From Hofstenia miamia (taxonomy: Eukaryota > Xenacoelomorpha > Acoela), in the NCBI GenBank assembly GCA_004352715.1, contig SCFE01000035.1:663793-727792 (forward strand): a stretch of DNA of 64,000 nt, in the 5' to 3' direction. Within the stretch, counting starts at the first letter, position 1. Every line of letters starts with the position of its first letter. A program made the translations under genes and the position numbers. This document shows positions 20,048-32,310 of the stretch, piece by piece. The notes under the pieces are model-generated. The model was given only the letters and a program-made list of their open reading frames with translations. It ran no database searches and was not told the DNA's origin.

Positions 20048-23000
20048 TATATATATGCTTTGTTACACTGCATTGTTTTTATCAAGGGTATATTATTTTA
20101 ATTTTTAAATTTCGTGAACCTATTTTTTAGAGACAAAAATGGATAAACGCTAGACCTTGGGGTGTGCATGTGGTTGCCGTGAGAATAGGAATGTATTTCT
20201 CGCTCTTCTAAATACATTAAAACTAAGCATGGAGAGAATTTAAATCTTTTTCAAAAATTCGAAATTTTCAACGAAAACTTGTTAATCTTTTCAACAACCT
20301 TTGCCACAGCAATAAGCTTTAATAGAAATTTTCAGCATTATATGTTTTCCATTAGACCTACCCATGCCCAAAAATTTTCAAATTTGCTAATAGGCTTGGA
20401 GAAAATTCTTTGAAAATGTGGAAAAATGGTTTGTCCTTTAAAACGGGCGCTAGGCTGTTTAAGGTTAAAGTAATGCTAGTAGAGTTAGGGTTTAATACAG
20501 TTCAATGATGTTTTTTGATGTGCTGATGTTGACTCACTACTAGCATTTTTGCTTGAGCTCCTTTGAATTTTTACATTAATTTTATTAATTTCTGAAAATA
20601 ATAGAAAATATAAATAATTTTAAGGTTTGCTAAAGGTAATGACAACTTAATTATGTTGTCCTTGCTAAAGGGTATTCGCTCATTAAAGCTTTTTCATATT
20701 TTATTTCTAATTGCATTGATTCTTTGTCCTCGATAGTTAATGTAGAAATTAGCAAGGAGATTTAGGATTAAAAAGTCTGACTGAGCGCAGATCAAAATCA
20801 TTTCAATTAGAAATTACGAAATAATATTCTTCCTTGCAATTCAAAATGAGCTGCTTCTTAGTATAATATTATTAACCCTGTGAGGCTTGGTGATACATGT
20901 GTCCTACCTAAGCAAATCAGTTTTTCTGGACTACTATTTGTATTTTGCATGACTAATCTTATGGTAATGGCAAGTTATATTTATAAGGTTTCTGCCAAAT
21001 TTTCCTCAAATATTTTGTCTTTTGTACTTGGGCATGATATTCTTGTTTGATAAATCTGATCAGTGATTTGGAAATATATATATAATTATGCTAATCATGT
21101 GGTTAAAAAAAGCGTTTGTCAACCAATAGGTTTGAAAAATTGATCATAGTTTTTTAAAATTCATTTTTTGTCAATCATTAAAGGACTCCCTTACGTACTG
21201 CAGTACATACATGTATAGCGTCATAGATGCATTTTAAAATTTTATTTTGGCGATAGGGTGCTTCTTACCATCTGCTTAATCAGCAAATCATACGTGTTTT
21301 TGCTACTAAAGCAGATTCAGATTCTCTATGGTCCTCCAATGGTTAAGAGAATTTCCATAAATATAAGCATGTGACTTAAAATTTTTTAGTAGATAGGAGT
21401 CATATACATACATGTAATTTAGAGATTTGATTCTTGGAAGTTCAATATTTTGACATTTAAACGATTTTAGCGAATTAATATATTTCTATATAAAAATAAA
21501 CTTTTTGAATGCTTACGATTTAAAACAATGCATACTAAAATAAAAGGTTTATTGCTTTCATAAGGAACCCCATTAAACAACAAAGCGGAAGAAATGCTTC
21601 TTAGATCCGTCAATGACAGGTAACATTTTTGGAAACAAACATAATTATTATAATTGAACAGAAGAAAATTCGCTTGGTGTTACTATCACATGTGATGAAT
21701 GTTATAGTAATCTGTGGAATTTTCGGTCAGACAGCATATGATTTTTAGCATTTGCGGGAGAAAGCTTGGGCATAATTCGGCAAAAAATTATTGAAAAAAT
21801 TTCAAGAAAAACTTTGCTATAAGAAAAGTTGTACATGTTCTTATTTTTGGGTTTTCGGCAACCTACATTAATTTTCCGCAGTGCACAGTGGGGCAGACTT
21901 GATAAAATAAAAAATAAAACTTATATTTGAATGGATTTTTGTAGTCTTCAAATATGTAGATAATGGTCTGTTGTCATTATAGGAATTCCACTCAAGTTAT
22001 ATGCTTAGATCTGTAAATTTTTCTGCAAAAAGTAGTTCTCTGGAGTTAAATTGACAACTCCTACACAATTATTTTTACCTAACAAATTTATTATTGTAAC
22101 AACGACGAACACAATAGAAATCAGGTGACCGTAGGCCTTATTAATTAATGCAAATTTACAATTGTACTTTGCTATTAACGGTTTATAATCATTTTGCAGA
22201 TAGGGAAGTTTTCAATTTTGTTCAAAATTATATTTTCCATAAATACAGAAAGAACATAATTTGATTGTAAATTGTGATTTATTCTATTATTTGTTTATCA
22301 ATTGGTGATGACTAAAGGGAACCCGACAACTTTAGTGTCTGGAAGAAAAGACAACTTCTAAAAAAGTAAAATTAATATTATTATTTAATTTTTGAAAGAG
22401 GCATTAATGTTGGGCAATCAGTCAGTAAACACTATACGAAATTTTTTATCTTGGCTGACAATGTATAAATAGTTTAACAATTCTACGTAAGTATTGAACG
22501 ATCATCTTTTAAAGAATTACCACACATTATTTATACCTGCAAGGGAAGCTGTTAGTTTTGAACAAATGAAGACTAGGAGGTTGACTCAACAAACTTCTGG
22601 GTATCAAGACATGAAATTTGGTTAAAATATGAAGTTGTGTTTTCCAACAAAATTTGTTAACTCAATTTAATGCCGAATCAATGAGTCGTGTTTTGGGATT
22701 GTCACTAGATTTTAATCCTTTGAGGCATATTGGGTCAACAACGACCTTAATTATTTTGGCAATTTTCGAAACAGATGTTTAAATTTCTTATTGTTAACGC
22801 ATTTGATCTCCATTGAAACCCCGTCACAAAAGCAGTGATAAATTAACAATTTATCTATTATTTTTAATATTATTTTTTGAAATATAATATAAACTGCAAT
22901 TAGGAATTAGTATTTCAAAAAATGTCATGCTTTCACATGTTATATGTGTCAAAGGTTTAAGAAAAATCATCACGGAATATAAACTTGTAAACAGTGTTGT

Positions 23001-23172
23001 TAGCATAATAATCAGGTATTTCTGTGTAGTATATTTTTTCGTTTTGTATTTCAATGAATGCATAAATTTAAAGCTCAAAACTCGTTAATGCATTAATAAT
23101 CACACAACATTTTTCGAATTTAGTTTGAAATCCTAAGCATGTAGTCGTTGTTTAATTAATGTAGTATATACA
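20048..23172. other. non-coding stretch with one dispersed repeat
   Basis: AT-rich sequence with no gene recognised. The only structure noted is the copy of repeat family B at 20342-20472. Confidence 0.45.
20342..20472 (-). repeat. dispersed repeat family B, copy 1
   Basis: The reverse complement of this segment matches 27883-27990 over about 100 bp with substitutions and small indels. Landmarks in order are CTTAAACAGC, CACATTTTCAAAGAATTTTC, AAGCCTATT and a TCTAATGG/TCATTAGAC-like tail. The two copies are in opposite orientation. No coding signal is visible. Confidence 0.5.
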
Positions 23173-23222
23173 GTATATATATATATATATATATTGCCAT
23201 TGACAGTTCACTTCTAAGATTG

Positions 23223-23590
23223 AACAGGTCTGGGCGCACGCTTTTGGGAACCTTGTCGCCGAAAACTTGCTGAGACCTAAGTCGTCATGTCGAATCAAAT
23301 GAGCCAAACCAACTGATATTTTCATAGAGCTATATCATAAACTGTCAATTTCTATCTTTTTTGATTAGTCTCTTAACAACATCCACTTTTTCAGCATTTT
23401 TCGAAGTTGTTGGTCTCCAACTATAGCCCTTAACATCTTTAACAGTTTCTCTACGATCTCGAAATCGTTCAATCCATTTATAAACGCACATTTTTTTTCG
23501 GAGCACGATCGCTATAGAGTTGAATTATCTCCGTTTCTTTTCAACCAAAAATTTAATGTTGGATTTTATCTTAAAATCCTTACGTTCCAT
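23223..23590 (-). pseudogene. mariner-like transposase, N-terminal HTH part
   Basis: From the ATG at 23590 on the minus strand: MERKDFKIKSNIKFLVEKK, a stop, then VYKWIERFRDRRETVKDV, then WRPTTSKNAEKVDVVKRLIK, and further on DDLGLSKFSATRFPK. These are the two helix-turn-helix modules of mariner/SETMAR-type transposases (KWxERFxxGRExVxDDxRSGRPxTSKxxE and the SVxSILxxDLGLxKxxAxFVPK block). There are at least three stop codons. The D,D34D catalytic region is missing after the second HTH. The fragment lies between two (TA)n tracts (23173-23194 and 23745-23787), which may have mediated its loss or may mark TA-rich insertion sites. Confidence 0.8.
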
Positions 23591-23744
23591 AGGTCAAAAA
23601 CTGCCTTTTATCAACTACTACCTGACTGCTTCTTTTCCAACCGAATATAAATTGCTAGCAACCATTAGATAGCCAAAATTATGCCCTCTTCCTGCTGGTA
23701 TGCTTAAGCATGTTTTATCTTGTTAGCACTTGTGGATTTATATA

Positions 23745-23755
23745 AATATATATAC

Positions 23756-23786
<31 letters not shown>

Positions 23787-23787
23787 T
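23745..23787. repeat. (TA)n-rich microsatellite
   Basis: Interrupted TA tract to the right of the mariner remnant. Confidence 0.85.
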
Positions 23788-25961
23788 ATGCCATAGTTAA
23801 TAGCTAATAATTATCAAAGTCTTTTGCAATATTCTAAACGTTTTATGGTTTATTGGGATTTGTGAATCCAGAACAATTGCAGCAATGTGCAATTCAGAGT
23901 CCTACAGAGAGAGTATCTTTGTTTGTGTATTTTAATGTTATGCGCTGGAAATTTTCGTCTTTAAATTCATTCTTGTATGTGATTAATCAGTATTTTTCAT
24001 ATATCGTATACATACACATACACAGAAATACACGGTGTTCCAGTATTTGAAGACTCTTACAATTCGAATGCACATCCCTTAAACTGATGCATAACCCTAT
24101 GCATTTACTTTTTTCAAAGGCTTGTTCAACTAAATCTTGTTTAAATCAACATCATTTTGTTAACATGTTAGATGCTTTTGGTTACGAAAGATATGTGAAA
24201 AAACTATGAATTTCGTCAATGAAGCTGTATAATGCCTATTTCAGAGCGTAATGTAAATAGGTGGAATTATTCGTATACTATAGAAATATAACTTTTATAT
24301 TTTTAAGATGATGCAAAATGCGAAAGTTGTGCTAAATTCATTGAAAATTTTTAACTAAATCAAATTTCTACTTGTCAAAATTGCGAATCCCGGTCATGTC
24401 TACAATTTTCCCACACTAGAAAGCATTTAAACTCTATTTTGTTTTTCAAGTATTTCAAACTATAAGCTAACTACTTAATTTTCAAGTCATGCAACATTAA
24501 TAAAGTCCCCAAGGACAATAAATGAATAATTAATGTGAACGCTTTGAAAATCATTTTCTGTGACCTAAATCACAGAAAGAGGCACGATTTCAAAGTAACA
24601 TGCTCTTAATTTTGTTTAAAGTACTTCGACAAATGAACATTTCAAACGTACAGATACTTTATTACATTTTTGGACATTATAGACTCTACTCTATTGTTTC
24701 TAAGTCAAAATGATAATCTATGAAATTTGAAGAAAAACACAATTTAGATAAGCATATTTTAAAACGTTCTGTACTATTTTGAACACATAATTCTAAAATT
24801 ATTGTTGTTAGCAATGAATTGAGTTGAATTGAAAAATCGTCATGATGCTTATGACGAAACGTATTAAACTTTATACAGATTAAATACTTGTTTGTTGTAA
24901 CACGTTAAATCTTCAATTCATATCTGGCAATATATATGCAAATTCTTTACATATAGTTAATATATATTTAAATCACATGCATTCTACGCATTAACGTATG
25001 TTATTGAAAAAATGTTGCTAATTGTCTATTAAAGGTAGTCTTTTGTTTATATCAAATTTTAGATTTTCATCAAAATTTAGTAATGGCATATTCATAGAAT
25101 TGTGTTAAGCAAAATACCATGGGAATATAAGTGGATTAAATGTGAACCCTTGTTAATTTTCTTTGGTATTTTAAGTTGTTATAAAAATGCATGAATTCAT
25201 ATTAGAGGATTCTCTTAACAGTCAATAAAGAATAATAAATCGCGAGAAACTTGAGCATAAACTTTTATTTGAGACTTTCGCGAATACCAAATGGGAATTG
25301 CGAAAATGAGTTAAGCAGAAATATCTATTTAATGAACATTACTTTAATAATTATATAATTTCAGTGGGAAATATATTTTATGTTCTGTCTGCATTGAAGG
25401 TATTGTGAAGAAAACTAATTTCCTCGTCATAAGTGCATCAAATATTCTAAAGTATATGTGCCTATATTAGTGATGGTACATGCATAATACATACATTTTA
25501 TAATCTAGATAGACACTCGAAATGTTTGTTTCGTGTTTACACGAAAAACCGAGCAAAATGTTACAGTAGGCCATCAACATTTGGCCAAAATGAGTTCAGA
25601 TACAATTCAGACCTTACTTTCTTCAGTATCAAAAATGATCTGATTTAAACCTGATTAATTTTGATGAAAATAGGGGAAGGGATTTTATAAAATAATATCT
25701 TCTTCTTCTTGAATAATACTCCCCTGTTTCTTTTGCTTTCTATTTCAATGCAAACATCAGTTTTAGGTATTAACATATTCTAGAAGAACAGAAAATTGTT
25801 CTCATTTAGTATATTTTTAAAATTAAACCTAATTATGAAGCTATAGGAACACTTTAATATTAACTAGGGTGTCATTGACATAAATACCAACTGTCTGTAT
25901 TACTACTACAATTAAGATTGAACAAACTTTAAATTTAGTAAGCAGGTGGTCCCTAACAATA
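23788..25961. other. non-coding stretch, nothing recognised
   Basis: AT-rich sequence. ACGGTGTTCC at about 24033 resembles a mariner-type terminus, but no partner end was found. Confidence 0.45.
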
Positions 25962-26152
25962 CATAAAAGCAGTGGCTGCGGAAGAGGAGGCAGTGCCCTC
26001 CCCTTAAAATCATTTTTTAGAAAACTCTTGCTATATCTTATATTTTTAACAGTAGATATCCTCTTAGTTAATAAATATTCTGGGTAATAAATATACCTCG
26101 AGCTGCCCCTCTCCTCATTATCAAAATTTGTTCCGGGGCCACTGCATGAAAG
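25962..26152. mobile_element. 175-bp hAT MITE with TSD
   Basis: The element is 25970-26144. Its left end is CAGTGGCTGCGGAAGA and the right end, read inward, is CAGTGGCCCCGGAACA (13 of 16 identical). The flanks are CATAAAAG (25962-25969) and CATGAAAG (26145-26152), a 7-of-8 match and so a plausible hAT target-site duplication. It has no coding capacity and would have been mobilised in trans by a hAT transposase. The ends differ from those of the two larger hAT elements beyond the CAGTGG start. Confidence 0.75.
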
Positions 26153-27882
26153 TTAATCATAAATCAACAAAGTATTTGCTATTCACGTTGCTAAGGTAGA
26201 ATAAAGTAGCTATATACTGTTACTTAGTCTATCATGTGTTGCCTTGTGAATGCATATACATGTACACATCACATATTTAGCAAACAAAGTCTTGAATTAA
26301 CTAGAAGCTTGCACCAAATGATACTAATTTTTGTCAAATTGATCAAATAAAATGGAAGCAGTCTAAATTGATTCTGAACCTGTTTTGTCTTGAACTTGAG
26401 TCGTGAAGTTTGAAGCCTGACCTGAAATCTGATCTGACATGATTAATTCTGATAGACATGATTTAAATATCAACAGCCTGACCTGACTCAACACTATTCA
26501 TAGCTTACTAAAACTAAATGAAAGATTTTACAGGCTCTTTACATACTCAAATGTAAGTATAATGTTAGGAATATGAACGTTTGTCCTAACAGCTTTACAG
26601 TTTTTTATCTTTGGTGATATTCACAAATTTCTTTGAACTCCAACAATTATTAATTTAGTTGTGAATGTTCATAATGTTATGCACAAATTATTATTAGTAT
26701 GGTTGTTATTACGATGTAAAATGAAGAATCGATAAAATTTCTCCTAAGATAGAAAAAATCATTAGGGAAGTGGGCATGACAAAAAATATATTTTTTTAGT
26801 TGAGTACTTTTATCAGTGTTTCTGGTCAATTTGATGTTACTAGACACGAATTTGAGGGTATTTTCATTGCAGAAACCACATTTTAGTAATTATCATGAAA
26901 TTGAATTTATTACCTAAATAGATGATTAAACTTAGGAATCAGAAATTTGATGGAGATATTAAGTTCCTCAAATAACTTTCATAACTGTACACAAACATCT
27001 AATTCTATTTTGATGTTAATGTAAACAGATGTTTTGTGTTCATCGAGAAGCCATGAGTCCAAAACCATAGCCTAAATAGGGCAGTTTTTGAAATTCCTTT
27101 AATTATTATATTATAAACGCTCTTAGCTTTTCAGCAAACTTATCCTTAGTGATCAAATAGCTAATAAATAGATTGGTTTCATATATTTGAAACTACAGAA
27201 ATTTGATGAAGCCGAAGTATGCTCCCAAAATATTGTTTTCTGCAGATTTCGATATGTTCTAGATTTACCCACACTCCTAAACAAATCTCCTGAGTTGTTG
27301 GTGTAATTTTCTTTTTGTTTATCATTGAAAAACATTTGATTGACATATCAGGAAATGAAGCTTGGTAGACATTCCGGGCAATATACCATCTCTTCAATGT
27401 TGCAAATAACATTTTGGTTTGTTTCATGCTAAGATTTAGCTTCGCAGATATTGTAAGGTAATGCAGACCCTAAGAATTTATGATAGAAAATATCACTATC
27501 AGATTGACTCATTTGTAGGCTAATCATGCGTTCTCCTACATCAAAAAATTTAAGTATTGGAGTTCAATACTTTGAGGTGCAGGTTCAAGAGTTTTGTTGA
27601 TAGCAAGATATATGGAAAAAACCCTTATTAATAGATAAAAATAACTGTTACTATTGTGGTTTTTGATTCAGCCCAAATATGAGAACTGCAAATGGCAAAA
27701 GCTGTTGATCTTCAAATACCCAAGAATATATTATTTGGGTGTCAAGATAAAATATCCTAATAAATGCCAAATTTCTAAAAATATGCAATTTTCTCATCAT
27801 ATTTTTTATATACTAGTGTCATTTGGAGATACACATGTATGACTTCTAAATATTTTATAAGAAATTTCAATATTTTTAGTCT
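26153..27882. other. non-coding stretch, nothing recognised
   Basis: AT-rich sequence. No gene, RNA or transposon end recognised. Confidence 0.45.
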
Positions 27883-27990
27883 TAACCAGCTTGGTGTCCT
27901 CTTAAGGGGAAAATAAAATTATTTCACATTTTCAAAAAATTTTCTCTAAGCCTATTTGGAAGTTTGGATGTCATTAGACATGGACCAAAC
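27883..27990 (+). repeat. dispersed repeat family B, copy 2
   Basis: Inverted partner of 20342-20472, recognisable by TCACATTTTCAAAAAATTTT and AAGCCTATTTGGAAG followed by TCATTAGACATGG. Function unknown. Confidence 0.5.
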
Positions 27991-28121
27991 TATTGGTGAA
28001 TGTGCTTGAATGTAATGTTAGTAATTTGTACTAAATTGTATTGCTCTACCAATAAAGTAGTTCAAAAGATTAACCATTTTTCATTTAAAACTTCCGATCT
28101 AACATCTCTCCATACTTATTG

Positions 28122-28604
28122 TTTACAAATGTGCGGGACCGATACCTGATATCTGTCCCGCATCTGGTTTCGCAGAGGCGGAGTCCAGATACCGACTAGA
28201 ACAAAAATAATACTTTCGACCAGATACGGAACGGGACCGGTACCAGGTGTTTCGGGACCAGATAGCTATATATGTATAGCATCAAAAATTCTCACCCTAG
28301 TATATTACAAATTAAGCATTCGATTTGTTTAAAAATAATATGAAATATGAAATTCACCAATTACTTTGACGTGTTAAGCTTCAGCCACATATAATAGTTT
28401 TTGTTATTAATTAATAAGAATGCCAACTTGATATGTGATAGCAAAATTAAAGGCGCTAGCGACTACCCGGATCAAACAGGGACCGGGAGCAAAATTTACT
28501 TTTCGGCATCGTGACTGAACGGAACATTGGCCAAAGAACAACTTTCGCTATTGGAACCGGATGAGACTGGGACCAAATATCACTGGTTCCGCACTTTTAC
28601 TAAT
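28122..28604. mobile_element. GC-rich MITE with GTGCGG terminal repeats
   Basis: The left end at 28131 reads GTGCGGGACCGATACC and continues GATATCTGTCCC. The right end, read inward, is GTGCGGAACCAGTGATATTTG and continues GTCCC, so the TIRs extend over about 28 bp with mismatches. The outer flanks TTTACAAAT (28122-28130) and TTTACTAAT (28596-28604) match at 8 of 9, compatible with a hAT-sized TSD. The interior is a striking GC-richer island with many GGGACCGG/CCGG motifs in both orientations and no open frame. The exact right edge is uncertain by one or two bases. Confidence 0.6.
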
Positions 28605-30551
28605 TCTAAGGAAATTATAAGTCTTAAAGGTTTTGGGAGCAACAAGAACTTTAACTATTTCTTTTTATGCATTCAACCCATCCAAAACCATTGACTCGTT
28701 GCTTGCGTAAAGTTAGATGAGGCGGTGCACGGCTTATTTATGTAATCCGGGTCGCGGTTTAAGAGTGAAAATGAAAGAAGAGACACTCCTCTATCTTAGT
28801 TAGTTCAGGAGTTGTAAGCGATTAAAATGTTTCAAGAAACAATAAAAATGTAAGTAATTTCTGTCTAAGGTTAAAATATAATGTGAGTGCTCCTTTTAGT
28901 AAAAGTTCTTTCGTCTTTTTGATGTGAACATTTAATCCATCATTAAATACCCAGTGTTTAGTGTGACTTAATTAACATTTTTACAAAGATTAACTGAAGC
29001 ATTAGCATACTACAATCGAGGATTCCTAAATTTCTAAATTTTGTATTCCTTGATTACTTTTTAATTATTAATCTGTTACATAACCATGACATTATTTGGC
29101 ATGGGATACAATATAATCAAGGGTGAAAGTGGGTACAGATTTTCCTACCCAACAAACCCGCAAAATTTTAAAAAACTGTTCACAACTCATTCTCACAGCG
29201 AAAACAATTTTACCCGCACCGAACCTGTCATTTTTTCAAAAAAAATAAACCGGATTTACTTAGCAAAACGGAAGTATACACAAAGCAGCCCAAATCCAGT
29301 GAATGCTATAGAATGTATAAGAAATGTGTTGAAAAATAAAACTTAGTTTTTCAATTTCAGTGTGTAGATTTTATCATAAATTTTTTTGGCAAGGATCATA
29401 AAACAGGCGTGGGCTAGGGCTGTACGGGATACCATCCTGTAACCGCGAGTACAGGCGCACACGGGTACAATTATTGCGGAGATGAACGGATACCAGTAAA
29501 GAAGAACTGAATCCTGTTCACGAGTCGAATGTCGCATCCTTCTCATGTACAAGATTCTTATATGCCTATATATGTCATCAGCACATATTATGTAATGCAG
29601 ATAAAATTTAAAAGGTGAAATATTAATTTATAGTACACATTCGGTTCAGTTGAGTTGTTTTAGCAGATCTCTCTCGCTGTTACTTCTTCAATTACGAGTA
29701 ATTGAATAAATTTCCACTATTATCAATGATTGCACGTGCATACCAAATAGTTTTTCGGGTCGGGTTGTCAATTATGGAGTTCGGATCAGTTTGTATATTT
29801 TGGGGTTGTGAACCAATAATCGGCAATTTCCCTGCAACTACAATGTTATATATTAATTAGTCAGCAGGCTTCGTTCTAAGCATATCTGTACTATCAGTAA
29901 AAAAAGTCTGTATTGATTATTGCAAAGATAACTGCTTAATAAACGACTTTACAAAGATTTCTTGAATTCCTCGAAAAGAATATTACCTAGTACTGTCCTA
30001 AAATTTGCGCTTCAATTAAAGAACACATTTCTTTCGGCGTATCAATGAGCTTCAGAAATACTTAAACTCCCGCATCCTCGAACTTTGAAGTAATTATGCA
30101 CTGGAAAAGTTGATGTTTACCAAATGCTTATAAAACTTCTATCCAAAGAGTCTATTACACCAGACTGCATGATCCTTATTGATTAAATGTACTTACAAGA
30201 AAATGTCGGACATGCTAAGAGTGAGAAAACAGGAATTGAGGCTAATAATTATTTCCATAAAAGCGTAGTTTGCTTTATGCTTAATTTTATTACCTCAGGT
30301 TCCTCGATTGTAGTTCATGCTCAGTCTGCAACACATATTTCAAGTGAAATGATTTTCTAAACTCTTGTAAAAATAATAGAACAATTACATGGCCATTCTT
30401 TCAAAGTTCGTGGAATAACTTGTGATAATGATTAAACAAACGTGTGTGTTTTCAAAATTTTACTCAAAAATCCTGCTTTTGAATCGTCTCCAAAATATGT
30501 TTGCTTAAATCAATCTGACGAATCACAAATTTTATAACTTATGTTTAAAAA
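28605..30551. other. non-coding stretch with GC-richer islands
   Basis: No gene recognised. Two islands (29390-29540 and 29740-29840) contain motifs such as TAGGGCTGTACGGGATACC and TCGGGTCGGGTTGTC that resemble hAT-type MITE sequence, but I could not pair ends. Confidence 0.4.
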
Positions 30552-32059
30552 CAGAGATGGAATTGGATCGGATATACATTTTGAGAAAAATTCCGATCTG
30601 TTTCGGATCCAAAAATTTTTGAAATTCTGTATATTGTACATTTTATACATTACGCGCATTTTACATTGAATGCCCCTTTAAGTGAAATTTTGTATTTAAA
30701 TTTCATTGCTCATGCAACAGTTCCACGTTATTATTACCAACAACTTATAAAATGTGTGACGAATATTTCAAATCTGAAATTCATGTTAGCCATCACATAA
30801 CAATAAAATTGTAAGACAACCAAAAACATTTGTTTGAATAAACTTGCAAATGGAAAAGCAGAAGTAACGCAGCGCAGCAAATGGAATAACTTAGTTGCTG
30901 CAAATACCTCCAAAATTTAATGATTCTGATATAATTTCAGATGTTCTTCAATCAAAAATTCCCATGTAAGATGCACTATAAGCAACTTGAAATGACAAGA
31001 TTCAAAATAGGTTTCAGAAAGTTCGTGATTATTGTAATCACAAATAAAAAATTTTTTATAGAGCTTCGGCATAGCAATAATGGGGTATAAATTTATTTAA
31101 TGTTATTTTTGTTTAACTTAAAATATGTAATCCAATGTAGTATCCAATTTCGATGAAAGTAAAATTCAAAATGTATATTTATATCTCAAATTTAGGTTAA
31201 AAATGAATTTTTCTATCACTGATTTTAATACACTCTACTACAATGTTTTTTAATGCTTTGCAATATATATTTTGGGTTTGTTCTTTAATTTGCTATTGTT
31301 TGTGTTATTCTTGTTCTCATCGTTTTAGATGCAATTTTGAAGTAAGTTTTATCTTGTTGCTTGAACATTGCAAAATGGTGATTTTTGGATTTGTACATAA
31401 TAAAATTAACAGGATGATAATATGATAAGAAAGTCAACTACTTAAACTCTATAAATGCTTATCGTTGATGAGAATTGTGGGGATTTGATTTTTACAAAAC
31501 TTACAAATAAGCAAAGAAATAAATTATCCATTTCCACTCATAATCAAAGTCACGCCAATCAGAAACGGATTTGCTTGTTGTGGGTGGAAAATTAACCTAT
31601 TTCAAACATAGTTGGACATTGGCCGAGAATTGAGGTCCACACCCAGCCAAATCCCGTTGATCTCCTTTTAAATCGTAGTCAATTTATGATTGTTGACAAA
31701 CAAAATTTCTTTAATGTTTTGGTTTTCTTGATCAAAATGGACTTTATTAGATTGTAGTACTAAAAAAGCGTTTCACACTATTGTAATATTTTAAAATTTA
31801 ATATTGATTTTTCAACAGATGGCTTTTAAGTTATACAGAATTCATTACATTTGAGTAGATTTGCATGCACTATTTCGTAAGTCATCCCATTTTTATAATA
31901 CTTCGGTCAGCTTGAAATTTTCTATTAGCATCTGAAAAAAATCATAAATACATTTTAAGTCCATGCCTACTTATTTCTAGAATACTTTTTTATATTCGAA
32001 TTCGTTTCGGATTGAAAACTAAAAGTCATTTAAAAAATTCGGATCCGATTCCATCTATG
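30552..32059. mobile_element. 1.5-kb TIR element, probably non-autonomous hAT
   Basis: The left end reads CAGAGATGGAATTGGATCGG. The right end, read inward from 32059, is CATAGATGGAATCGGATCCG, matching at 17 of 20. The second-order motif TTTCGGAT(C/T) also occurs near both ends (30609 and 32007). CAGAGATGG is a common hAT terminus. No transposase motif is visible inside on either strand. The flanking 8-mers are related only if shifted by one base (GTTTAAAA and GTTTGACA), so a TSD is not established. The element ends 9 bp before the LINE frame that starts at 32069. Confidence 0.6.
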
Positions 32060-32310
32060 GTTTGACACATGTCATATCATAATGAAATCAGACTAAACCT
32101 ATTATATGTAAATGCACAAAGCTTACTGACTGCTGATAGACACATCAAATTTTATTCACACGTGATGTCATCGCAAAGTGAAATAATTATAGTTACCGAA
32201 ACTTGGTTTGACCATTATGTGTCTGAAAATATTTTTCTAGACCAATCTTATATATTAGCAACAAGCATTTCTCGTAAGAGTAAAAAAATTATTTTAATTG
32301 AAAACACAAA

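Noticed and set aside
24033-24060. ACGGTGTTCC as a mariner terminus
   Set aside because: No matching inverted end and no transposase in the expected distance.
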